A stretch of 6,946 bases of DNA from contig QNDP01000066.1 of the NCBI GenBank assembly GCA_003645975.1, forward strand, positions 1 to 6,946, read 5' to 3'. A model generated the notes under the pieces. That model did not search any database, was not told the origin of the DNA, and saw only the letters and a list, made by a program, of their open reading frames with translations. Each line of letters begins with the position of its first letter. Positions within the stretch are counted from its first letter, which is position 1. The DNA is from Candidatus Hydrothermota bacterium (GTDB taxonomy: Bacteria; Hydrothermota; Hydrothermia; B15-G9). Of this stretch, positions 1 to 6,946 are shown in pieces. Position numbers and translations under genes: made by a program.

Positions 1-140
1 CGGGAGGTCGCCTGCCCTTCCTAATGTTTTGATGTGATTTGATTCTATCAGGAGGGGGGTAGATTGTTTATTTCAATCGTGCGTCAAATGGAACGATTTC
101 CGCAGAGCGCGAAGCCGATGGAATGAGGTAAAAACAGGGT

Positions 141-383
141 TCAGTCTTTGGAACCCGAATCTTCCTTCTTTGAGGACTTTTCCTGTTTCTTTTGGTCTTC
201 CTTCCGTTTGTAGTCGGTGATGTAAAAACCTGAGCCTTTGAAGACGAAGCCAACGCCACGACTGAACATCCGTTCAACTTCACCGCCGCACTTCGGGCAC
301 CTCTTCGGTTCTGGTTCACCCGGTGCGACCAGCTCCTCGAAGATGTATCCGCATTGTTTGCATCGATATTCATAGAGTGGCAT
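141..383 (-). CDS. FmdB family zinc-ribbon regulatory protein
   Basis: An 80-residue protein that opens with MPLYEYRC, the signature start of FmdB-type proteins. It carries a zinc ribbon with two CxxC knuckles (C8/C11 and C29/C32), which should bind one zinc ion. The family motif FKGSGFYITDY follows at about 48-58, then a Lys/Glu/Ser-rich, probably disordered tail (59-80). FmdB proteins are named after a proposed regulator of formamidase/amidase genes, but for most members the true role is unknown, so a specific target would be a guess. The start is fixed by GAGGAGG at 397-391, 7 nt upstream of the ATG. The gene lies 76 nt downstream of groEL, behind a strong terminator, so it is probably expressed by readthrough or from an unseen promoter. 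The family call is firm and the function is not. Confidence 0.93.
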   Translation of the reverse strand: MPLYEYRCKQCGYIFEELVAPGEPEPKRCPKCGGEVERMFSRGVGFVFKGSGFYITDYKRKEDQKKQEKSSKKEDSGSKD

Positions 384-399
384 TTGATGTCCTCCTCAC

Positions 400-436
400 A
401 AAAACAAAAAGGGAGAGGCAGAAACGCCCCTCCCTT
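400..436 (-). terminator. Rho-independent terminator after groEL
   Basis: On the minus strand AAGGGAGGGGC (436-426) pairs along all 11 positions, with one G-U wobble, with GCCTCTCCCTT (419-409) around a 6-nt loop. The T-rich tract TTTTTGTTTTT (410-400) follows directly. This is a textbook intrinsic terminator 23 nt past the groEL stop. Its T-tract ends 2 nt before the fmdB ribosome binding site, so it separates groEL from fmdB. The plus strand has no matching T-tract, so it should work in one direction only. Confidence 0.92.
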
Positions 437-459
437 GAAATTTGTTATGTTTCAACGCT

Positions 460-2408
<1,949 letters not shown>

Positions 2409-2432
2409 CTTACACCTCCTATGGTTTGACTG

Positions 2433-2455
2433 ATGAGTTGCTTATACCAACTCAT
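2433..2455. promoter_or_regulatory. Perfect inverted repeat in the groES leader
   Basis: ATGAGTTG (2433-2440), a 7-nt spacer and CAACTCAT (2448-2455) form a perfect 8-bp inverted repeat. It lies between the predicted groES start of transcription (about 2473) and the ribosome binding site (2420-2413). It is not the HrcA-binding CIRCE (TTAGCACTC-N9-GAGTGCTAA). It contains the TGAGT/ACTCA half-sites of the HspR element HAIR, but 11 nt apart instead of 7. It could be an operator for a heat-shock repressor or a stem-loop in the leader RNA; the sequence does not decide which. Confidence 0.55.
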
Positions 2456-2479
2456 GGATGTTGCTTCGGAAGGGGTATA

Positions 2480-2508
2480 TAAATACTTAGCCCAAAAGAG
2501 GCCGTCAA
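2480..2508 (-). promoter_or_regulatory. Predicted sigma-70-type promoter of groES-groEL
   Basis: On the minus strand the -35 box TTGACG (2508-2503, five of six consensus bases) is followed by a 17-nt spacer and the AT-rich hexamer TATTTA (2485-2480). The -10 box is a weak match, and the overlapping TATATA (2481-2476) is an alternative. Transcription would begin near 2473, giving a leader of about 65 nt that contains the inverted repeat at 2433-2455. Confidence 0.6.
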
Positions 2509-2580
2509 GTGGATTGTCTCTCAATTCCATTGGCCATCCGGAGATACAAAAGGAAGGTGAGAAATGGAAATAATGAAAAA

Positions 2581-2669
2581 CGGAGGGGGAGGGATTCGAA
2601 CCCCCGAGGGGATTTTACTCCCCTAAGCGATTTCGAATCGCTCGCCTTCGTCCACTCGGCCACCCCTCC
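2581..2669 (-). tRNA. tRNA-Ser (anticodon CGA)
   Basis: An 89-nt class II tRNA. The acceptor stem GGAGGGG/CCCCTCC is fully paired with G as discriminator base. The D stem GCC/GGC and the anticodon stem AGCGA/TCGCT are intact. The anticodon loop TTCGAAA gives CGA at 2635-2633, which reads UCG. The long variable arm typical of serine (AGGGGA/TCCCCT with a GTAAAA loop) is present. The T arm has the TTCGAAT loop and one G-U pair. No CCA end is encoded; the sequence after G73 is TTTTT. It has its own promoter upstream and may also be read into groES, since only 73 nt separate its end from the groES -35 box. Confidence 0.98.
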
Positions 2670-2698
2670 GTATCAACTCGGTTTTCAAGCAGGCATAG

Positions 2699-2728
2699 AA
2701 AATAACCGAATCACACAGGACGGGTCAA
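2699..2728 (-). promoter_or_regulatory. Predicted promoter of tRNA-Ser
   Basis: On the minus strand, TTGACC (2728-2723) and TATTTT (2704-2699) are separated by 18 nt. The expected start near 2692 would leave a leader of about 23 nt before the mature tRNA. The boxes match five and four of six sigma-70 consensus bases. Confidence 0.6.
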
Positions 2729-2970
2729 GATTTTGGGGCTATCGGTGATTCTGTTTGTGCTCTCAGGATAAATGTTGGATTTTTAGCGGCACAACCTTCC
2801 GAACCCTTTGTAACTTTATCATCTCGATACTCACCCAGTTCTGTCATCGGCTCTCTCGGAAGTCCTTAGTTAACAGAAACTTGTTTTTTCTTAGCCTCTC
2901 TAAAGCGAGAAGGATGTTAAGGATTTCGTTTTTTGCAGCCAGAAAGAGGTCTCCAATTCGCCCCCTCGCC

Positions 2971-3000
2971 TTTACACATCTGTGCCCAAAAGTTTACAAT
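2971..3000 (+). promoter_or_regulatory. Predicted promoter of the yvlD-type/phospholipase unit
   Basis: TTTACA (2971-2976) and TACAAT (2995-3000) each match five of six sigma-70 consensus bases, with an 18-nt spacer. The expected start near 3007 gives a leader of about 28 nt before the ATG at 3035. Confidence 0.7.
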
Positions 3001-3004
3001 CAAA

Positions 3005-3018
3005 CCCAAATTTTTGGG
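3005..3018. repeat. Short inverted repeat at the predicted transcription start
   Basis: CCCAAA-TT-TTTGGG is a perfect 6-bp inverted repeat placed over the predicted start site and just upstream of the AAGGAGGG ribosome binding site (3022-3029). The position suits an operator, but the repeat is short and could be chance. The 2-nt spacer is too small for a stable RNA hairpin. Confidence 0.4.
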
Positions 3019-3034
3019 AACAAGGAGGGTTAAC

Positions 3035-3379
3035 ATGTTAGCAAGGCTTCTTTTGAAGTTAGTTTTCAATGCGGCTGTGCTGGCCATCGTGGATTACATC
3101 TTACCATCAGTGTCGATTCAAGGGTTCTGGCCTCTGTTCTGGGCGGCACTTCTGTTGGCCATCGTCAACGCTGTTCTTAGACCTATTCTTCAGCTCATAG
3201 CCTTGCCTCTAACAGTGCTCACGCTCGGTCTTTTCGCGTTCGTAGTCAATGGATTTCTCCTCTACCTCGTTTCAGCGATCGTTCCGGGATTCGAGATCAC
3301 AAGCTTTTGGGCCGCTGTGCTTGCTGCAATCCTAATAGCGATAGTCTCTACACTATTGGGCTTGGCGTTAAAACCGTAA
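3035..3379 (+). CDS. YvlD/phage holin 4-2 family membrane protein
   Basis: A 114-residue, very hydrophobic protein with about four predicted membrane helices (roughly 5-23, 31-47, 53-83 with a break, 90-112). It has the family's conserved core: N45 and R49-P50, LP at 57-58, TLGLF at 63-67 and N72. These match the Phage_holin_4_2 (YvlD) family of small inner-membrane proteins. Despite the name, most members are chromosomal, are not phage lysis proteins, and have no established function; in Bacillus, yvlD belongs to an envelope-stress operon. The ATG at 3035 is chosen because AAGGAGGG (3022-3029) lies 5 nt upstream; the frame is open further upstream, but those residues look non-coding. It is followed after 17 nt by a phospholipase C family gene, so the two are probably cotranscribed. 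The unit may act at the cell envelope, which is inference. Confidence 0.92.
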   Translation: MLARLLLKLVFNAAVLAIVDYILPSVSIQGFWPLFWAALLLAIVNAVLRPILQLIALPLTVLTLGLFAFVVNGFLLYLVSAIVPGFEITSFWAAVLAAILIAIVSTLLGLALKP

Positions 3380-3396
3380 AAATTGGAAGACTCTGA

Positions 3397-4326
3397 ATGC
3401 CAGATATATTTACCCACTTTTTCGTTGCAAACACGGTTCTCAAAGATTCCGATTTTGTCCTTGAACCCAGATTTTTCTATCTCGGCTCTCAAGGTGCTGA
3501 TTTGTTTTACTATGCCGAAGTATTTGGCACTAAGGTTGGCACAAGGCTTGGATTCGTTATACATCGACGAAATGCGAACTTAGTTCCACAGACATTCGCA
3601 GAATTTGCCAATAACTTGAATGAAAAGGAAAAGCATAAAATTCTGTCCTACGCATCCGGTTTTATCACGCATTTTTGGGCCGATGCATTGATCCATCCTT
3701 GGATCATATATCGAACCGGAATATACGATGTGAACGACCCATCGACAGTCCGACATAGGTATTTGCACAAGAGCATGGAATCTGCAATCGATTTTGAACT
3801 TGCCAAATGGCTTGGATGGACGCCACCAATAGGTAACCTGTTGCCACACAAATGGTTCCTAAAATTTCGCACATTGCCCAAATCCGTCGCAGACGCATGG
3901 GCTTACTTCACCACAGAACATTACGGTGTCTCCAAAAATGTCGGTTTTCTTGCAAGAATGGCTTATCTTGGTTTTAGGGCTTTTTCCTTTGTTTTCTTTC
4001 CACCAAACGAATTCAGGTTCAAAGTCGCCAAAATGCTCGAAAGGATAACGCCTTTTATCCCTTGGACGTCCTATTTGACCAATGTGCATCCGAAGGTCGA
4101 TGTCATGAACCGAAGTCATTCGGCTTGGTTTCACCCATGCTTCCCCGACGAGGAGAGGCATGAGAGCGTTTTTGACCTGTTCCAAAAGGCCGTTGAACTG
4201 TCTCGGTCATCCATTCAAAAGTTCCTTGAGTCGCCATGCAGATATCGACTGCCCCGACTCTCCCTTGAAAACGGCGTCGAAGGTCACTGCCACATGGTCA
4301 AGTTTGAAATTTTTGAGGAGATTTGA
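3397..4326 (+). CDS. Zinc-dependent phospholipase C family protein
   Basis: A 309-residue protein of the Zn_dep_PLPC (alpha-toxin/PC-PLC related) family. The N-terminus MPDIFTHFF and the segment GSQGADLFYY (30-39) match the usual starts of bacterial members. Likely metal ligands are H7, D35, H56, H92, D96 and H100 (in ITHFWADALIHP), and H120, H124 and E128 (in RHRYLHKSMESA). Family enzymes hydrolyse phospholipid head groups at a trinuclear zinc site; the substrate here is unknown. There is no signal peptide, so it is probably cytoplasmic, unlike secreted clostridial toxins. The C-terminal part (about 170-309) is a helical domain with the family pattern SHSAWFHPCF and an SVFDLFQKAVEL helix. 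The ribosome binding site is weak (TGGAAG, 3384-3389), consistent with translation coupled to the membrane-protein gene 17 nt upstream. It converges on the TauE/SafE gene. Confidence 0.87.
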   Translation: MPDIFTHFFVANTVLKDSDFVLEPRFFYLGSQGADLFYYAEVFGTKVGTRLGFVIHRRNANLVPQTFAEFANNLNEKEKHKILSYASGFITHFWADALIHPWIIYRTGIYDVNDPSTVRHRYLHKSMESAIDFELAKWLGWTPPIGNLLPHKWFLKFRTLPKSVADAWAYFTTEHYGVSKNVGFLARMAYLGFRAFSFVFFPPNEFRFKVAKMLERITPFIPWTSYLTNVHPKVDVMNRSHSAWFHPCFPDEERHESVFDLFQKAVELSRSSIQKFLESPCRYRLPRLSLENGVEGHCHMVKFEIFEEI

Positions 4327-4338
4327 GTTAGTTGTTGA

Positions 4339-4367
4339 GGCAAGTGCCAGCTTGCCATCGACTTTTT
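4339..4367 (+). terminator. Weak possible terminator after the phospholipase gene
   Basis: GGCAAG (4339-4344) and CTTGCC (4351-4356) form a 6-bp stem with a 6-nt loop, and TTTTT follows at 4363-4367. The T-run is separated from the stem by 6 nt, so this is a poor intrinsic terminator, but it lies 12 nt past the stop codon, where one is expected. Confidence 0.4.
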
Positions 4368-4505
4368 GATCATGTCCACATCAAGTTGGCTCAATAGCAT
4401 TGTAGGAGCAGATGTCGGCACATGTCTGACAGGCCGCCATGCAGTTGTAGGATGGAGCACATTGTCATGACACAATGCAGGTAAATCCTGCCGGGGATGC
4501 TTGAG

Positions 4506-5303
4506 TTATTTGTGAAAAAATGTCCTGAAAAGCATTGTTAGGGACACGAATAGCAGAAAGTATCCGAAAATCTTCCTGAGTTTTCCTTTGCTTGTTTTTA
4601 TTGCGATTCTTGCTCCGATGTTCCCGCCGATCAACACGCTTAGCCCCAATGGGACAGCCCAAATTTGAAAATGACCGGAAATAGCATGGCCGAGCAGTCC
4701 CGAAAGCGCAGTTACCGCTATCATAAAGGTCGATGTGCCAATAGCTATGTCCATTGGAACGCCAAAAAGTAGCACCATCAAGGGCACTTTCACTGTGCCG
4801 CCAGCAATACCGCAAAGTGAAGCCACACTTCCAGCGACGACGGAAATCGGGATGGCCAGAAGCAGAGGCACGGTGTATTTCTCCCCCATGAATTCCCTGT
4901 GCCAGAGGATTAAATACTTGGGATAAAGTTTCTTAGACTGTGTCCTAAATACACTTCCACGGATCATCATGATCGCCACAGTGAAAAGGACGACGGAGAA
5001 AAGGACCACTATGAACCTTTCAGGCACGTATTTCGACAAATACCCTGCTGTGAACGCCCCGATAGCGGTGGCGGTTTCGAGGATGAGGGCGAGTTTCAGG
5101 TCGATTTTGCGGTTCTTTGCGTAAACTACGGTCGCCGAAGTTGCACTGAAGACAATGATGAACAGGCTTGTGGCAACTGCATTATGCACTGGAATGCCCA
5201 GAAATATCTGAAGCGGTGTGTAAAGAACACCCCCTCCAATTCCTATCATGCCGAAGAAAATGGATGCCAAGAAAAACAGCGGAACAAAATAGAAGATTTT
5301 CAA
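4506..5303 (-). CDS. TauE/SafE (TSUP) family membrane permease
   Basis: A 265-residue polytopic inner-membrane protein with about eight predicted helices in two similar halves. The repeated family motif is visible twice: GIGGGVLYTP at 21-30 followed by ATSLF at 44-48, and GIAGGTVKVP at 165-174 followed by GTSTFMI at 189-195. The motif GGNIGAR lies at 227-232. TSUP proteins are proposed to move sulfite, sulfoacetate or other organosulfur anions across the membrane; the substrate here cannot be told and no sulfur gene is in view. The start is TTG (5303-5301), overlapping the upstream protease stop as TTGA. The next Met (residue 19) would delete most of the first helix, and no ATG lies just upstream. 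The gene probably depends on translation of the protease ahead of it, which has a premature stop, so its own expression may be affected. Confidence 0.92.
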   Translation of the reverse strand: MKIFYFVPLFFLASIFFGMIGIGGGVLYTPLQIFLGIPVHNAVATSLFIIVFSATSATVVYAKNRKIDLKLALILETATAIGAFTAGYLSKYVPERFIVVLFSVVLFTVAIMMIRGSVFRTQSKKLYPKYLILWHREFMGEKYTVPLLLAIPISVVAGSVASLCGIAGGTVKVPLMVLLFGVPMDIAIGTSTFMIAVTALSGLLGHAISGHFQIWAVPLGLSVLIGGNIGARIAIKTSKGKLRKIFGYFLLFVSLTMLFRTFFHK

Positions 5304-6598
5304 TTCACCAAGACCTTTTGCATAAGATCTTCAGTGTTGTTGACTTTTGAGAGGAGTTCCACAGCCTTCTGAAAGACCTTGTCTCTCTGGAGCGAAATGT
5401 GATAGCGCGCTTTTATCCCCCAGTATTTATCGGCTATTTCGAGCTTCAGCAGATAGACGATCTGGTCTTCAGCATCCATAAATTCGCCCTTCTTGTATTT
5501 TATCCCTTTCTTTTCTATGAACTTCCTGAAGTCCGCTATGTCCGATTTTGTGAGCTTGAGGTCGTCAACCGAACGAGGAGTGTCAGGATGTTCCTCGACA
5601 TATTGGATCGCAAAGTTAAAGAATGCGCCTTTGGCCACGAGTTTGGAGACGAACGGAAGTATTTTTTCACGTTCCATAACGATGTCGGGGATAATTCCAC
5701 CTCCGCCTCTGACCTTTCGATGCAATTTCTTTGTGTAAAATGTCAAGGTATCTTCTTCGCCCGTAGTATCCTGCTGCTCCTTGACTTTTAAGGATTCCGG
5801 TGCCTCGATCAGGGGCGCTCTTCTTTTGTTTTTCCATGTAACTTTGTCTATGCATCGACCCGAAGGTGTGTAATAGCGTGCGATGGTCAATTTGAGTGTG
5901 TAATTGTTTTCCAACTGGAACAGCCGTTGGACTGAGCCTTTGCCCACAGTCGTATCCCCTATCAAAACTCCTCTGTCCCAGTCCTGTATAGCGCCTGCGA
6001 CAATCTCGGATGCGCTTGCCGAGCCACCGTCGATGAGGACCACCAATGGCGCAGTTGTGTCAATGAGCGGGTCATGAATCGATAAAAATTGCTCTTCTGT
6101 CCCCTTCTGGCGTCCCTTTGTTGAGACTATCAATCTGCCGGGCGGTAGAAACATATCAACCACCTCGACGGCCTCCCTAAGCTGACCGCCCGGATTAGAC
6201 CTTAAATCAAGGATAAACTTTTTAGCTCCTAATCTGATAAGTGAATCGACAATTTGCTTCAGTTCCTGCGACGAGTTTTCCGAAAAAGTTACGAATCGGA
6301 TATAGCCTATCTCACCGTTCACCAACTCGAAATGTCTAACCGGGTGTATCACAATGACTTCTCTCACTATTTCAAAGTCTATCGGCTCGTTGAGGCCGGG
6401 TCGCACAACCGTGAGCACCACTTTTGTTCCCGGTTTGCCACGAATCTTTTTGACAGCTTCGTTAAGTGTAAGTCCCCATGTGGGTTCGCCGTCGATCTTG
6501 ATGATTCTGTCGCCGGCTCTCAGTCCTGCGCGGTAAGCCGGTGTTCCCTCAATTGGAGAGATGACAGTCAGCCATCCGTCCCTCAGTCCAACTTCCAT
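5300..6598 (-). CDS. Carboxyl-terminal processing protease, PDZ and S41 catalytic part (separated from its N-terminus by a stop codon)
   Basis: This is the larger, downstream part of a CtpA/Prc-type serine protease (S41 family), which normally cleaves proteins at the C-terminus outside the cytoplasmic membrane. Numbering from the ATG at 6598, a PDZ domain spans about 1-85 (SPIEGTPAYRAGLRAGDRI). The S41 core follows with DLRSNPGG at 131-138. The catalytic dyad is intact: Ser195 in GGSASASE and Lys220 in VGKGSVQ, with Gln224; the 25-residue Ser-Lys spacing matches the family. The region GGGGIIPDI (298-306) and a helical C-terminus complete it. The ATG at 6598 is only a possible restart: it follows GGGGG and TAGGG stretches but no proper ribosome binding site, and it would give a protein without export signal or the first PDZ strand. 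The real gene almost certainly began at 6904 or 6895. Confidence 0.88.
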   Translation of the reverse strand: MEVGLRDGWLTVISPIEGTPAYRAGLRAGDRIIKIDGEPTWGLTLNEAVKKIRGKPGTKVVLTVVRPGLNEPIDFEIVREVIVIHPVRHFELVNGEIGYIRFVTFSENSSQELKQIVDSLIRLGAKKFILDLRSNPGGQLREAVEVVDMFLPPGRLIVSTKGRQKGTEEQFLSIHDPLIDTTAPLVVLIDGGSASASEIVAGAIQDWDRGVLIGDTTVGKGSVQRLFQLENNYTLKLTIARYYTPSGRCIDKVTWKNKRRAPLIEAPESLKVKEQQDTTGEEDTLTFYTKKLHRKVRGGGGIIPDIVMEREKILPFVSKLVAKGAFFNFAIQYVEEHPDTPRSVDDLKLTKSDIADFRKFIEKKGIKYKKGEFMDAEDQIVYLLKLEIADKYWGIKARYHISLQRDKVFQKAVELLSKVNNTEDLMQKVLVN

Positions 6599-6619
6599 CC
6601 CTACGCCCCCGAATTTGCC

Positions 6620-6622
6620 TTA
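6620..6622 (-). other. Premature in-frame stop codon (TAA) inside the protease gene
   Basis: The minus-strand reading CACACG-TAA-GGCAAATTC places a TAA between two segments that are both in the same frame and both homologous to Ctp proteases. After the TAA the frame gives GKFGGVGMEVGL, the normal start of the Ctp PDZ domain. The position commonly holds a Gln, Glu, Lys or Ser in this family. CAA (Gln) changes to TAA by a single C-to-T transition. Confidence 0.9.
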
Positions 6623-6904
6623 CGTGTGAACCATGAAGTCCTCAGTTTCCTCTGGTGTATAGAATTCCGAGAACGGGTCGAGCGAGCTCACCATGCCCTT
6701 AATTGCCCTTTCCACAAGTTCTTCCGGAGTCAACTCGTCTATGTAGTGGGTCTGCACCATGTAGATGACGGCCGTGAAGATTCGGAACATCTGGCTGAGA
6801 CTCGGCGTCATCTTCGCCTGTAGCGAAGACCTTCCAATAAGAATACCAACTGCCAGCACCACTGACAGGATTATTGCAAATGTGCGTTTCTTCATCGTAA
6901 TCAT
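6620..6904 (-). CDS. N-terminal fragment of the S41 protease (signal anchor and leader domain)
   Basis: A 94-residue fragment that ends at the premature TAA. Residues 8-26 (FAIILSVVLAVGILIG core) form a signal peptide or membrane anchor after MKKR. Residues 35-92 contain the conserved Ctp leader region, with YMVQTHYIDELTPEELVERAI (about 48-68; helical) and GMVSSLDPFSEFYTPEE (70-86). In intact homologues this runs straight into the PDZ domain, exactly as the frame continues past the stop. Two starts are possible. The ATG at 6904 fits a 4-nt ATGA overlap with an open frame entering from the right edge. The ATG at 6895 (residue 4) is served by AAGGA (6909-6905 region) at about 8 nt spacing and gives the common MKKR signal-peptide start. 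A GGGGAGG lies at 6925-6919. On its own the fragment has no catalytic residues. Confidence 0.82.
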   Translation of the reverse strand: MITMKKRTFAIILSVVLAVGILIGRSSLQAKMTPSLSQMFRIFTAVIYMVQTHYIDELTPEELVERAIKGMVSSLDPFSEFYTPEETEDFMVHT

Positions 6905-6946
6905 CCTTTTCTTTTGAACCTCCCCAAAGATTTTTCAGAAAGTCTC
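6901..6946 (-). CDS. Possible 3' end of an upstream gene entering from the right edge
   Basis: One minus-strand frame stays open from the window edge to a TGA at 6903-6901, overlapping the protease ATG at 6904 as ATGA. That is the usual arrangement for coupled genes, and the next gene to the left overlaps the protease in the same way. Only about 14 codons are visible (ending FKRKG) and they are not recognisable. The other two frames offer an earlier TGA (6937-6935) and a long open shadow, so this call is weak. Confidence 0.25.
   Translation of the reverse strand, partial: RLSEKSLGRFKRKG

Larger units (their letters stand above)
2670..3034. other. Divergent intergenic region between tRNA-Ser and the yvlD-type gene
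   Basis: This 365-nt gap separates the minus-strand tRNA from the plus-strand membrane-protein gene. It holds the tRNA promoter near 2699-2728 and the promoter, inverted repeat and ribosome binding site of the plus-strand gene at 2971-3029. Open frames that cross it lack ribosome binding sites and recognisable protein sequence. I see no gene or mobile-element remnant between about 2730 and 2970. Confidence 0.75.

Noticed and set aside
50..114. AGGAGGGGGG followed by a TTG and a 20-codon plus-strand frame near the left edge
   Set aside because: The product is too short and resembles nothing recognisable. The purine run alone does not support a gene.
68..373. A 101-codon minus-strand frame overlapping the zinc-ribbon gene
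   Set aside because: It is an out-of-frame shadow of the FmdB-type gene, with no ribosome binding site or domain.
2433..2455. A CIRCE element upstream of groES
   Set aside because: The repeat arms and spacing do not match TTAGCACTC-N9-GAGTGCTAA in any orientation.
2509..2748. A 79-codon plus-strand frame containing GRDSNPRGDF
   Set aside because: It is the translated antisense of the tRNA-Ser gene, a well-known false protein in annotations.
2933..3034. A 34-residue upstream extension of the YvlD-type protein
   Set aside because: The extension covers the predicted promoter, the inverted repeat and the AAGGAGGG site; the ATG at 3035 has correct ribosome binding site spacing and starts a typical family N-terminus.
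2581..3034. An integration site or mobile element next to the tRNA gene
   Set aside because: There is no integrase, no direct repeat of the tRNA 3' end within the window, and the tRNA 3' side leads straight into groES.
6599..6640. A frameshift as the cause of the split protease
   Set aside because: The two parts are in the same frame: 21 nt (seven codons) lie between the TAA and the ATG at 6598, and those codons read as family sequence. The lesion is a stop codon.

Overview
The window is a bacterial chromosomal segment of ordinary housekeeping genes. Several genes have clear Shine-Dalgarno sequences (AGGAGGTG, GAGGAGG, AAGGAGGG). The promoters look sigma-70-like, the stop codons TAA and TGA follow the standard code, and base composition is balanced. 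The strong Shine-Dalgarno sites argue against Bacteroidota. The GroEL tail, which has no GGM repeats, and the charged proteins suggest a deep-branching, possibly thermophilic or candidate-phylum lineage. The phylum cannot be fixed from this sequence alone.

Left block, minus strand (about 2730 to 141): a tRNA-Ser(CGA) with its own promoter is followed by groES and groEL, the HSP10/HSP60 chaperonin operon. A strong intrinsic terminator follows groEL, and beyond it lies a small FmdB-type zinc-ribbon gene. The groES leader carries a perfect inverted repeat that is neither CIRCE nor the standard HAIR element. Positions 1-140 hold no gene that I can support.

Middle block, plus strand (about 2971 to 4367): a good promoter drives a two-gene unit. 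It encodes a four-helix YvlD/phage-holin-4-2 family membrane protein and a zinc-dependent phospholipase C family protein, 17 nt apart, followed by a weak hairpin. A convergent gap of 179 nt (4327-4505) contains several small inverted repeats and a short cysteine-rich open stretch on the minus strand.

Right block, minus strand (6904 to 4506): a carboxyl-terminal processing protease (S41 family: signal anchor, PDZ, Ser/Lys catalytic domain) overlaps by 4 nt a TauE/SafE-type permease that starts at TTG. The protease gene is split by an in-frame TAA between the N-terminal region and the PDZ domain. No frameshift is involved and homology continues in the same frame on both sides, so this is a nonsense mutation, a sequence error or a stop-restart arrangement. 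It is the most notable anomaly in the window. I see no defence system, mobile element or CRISPR array.
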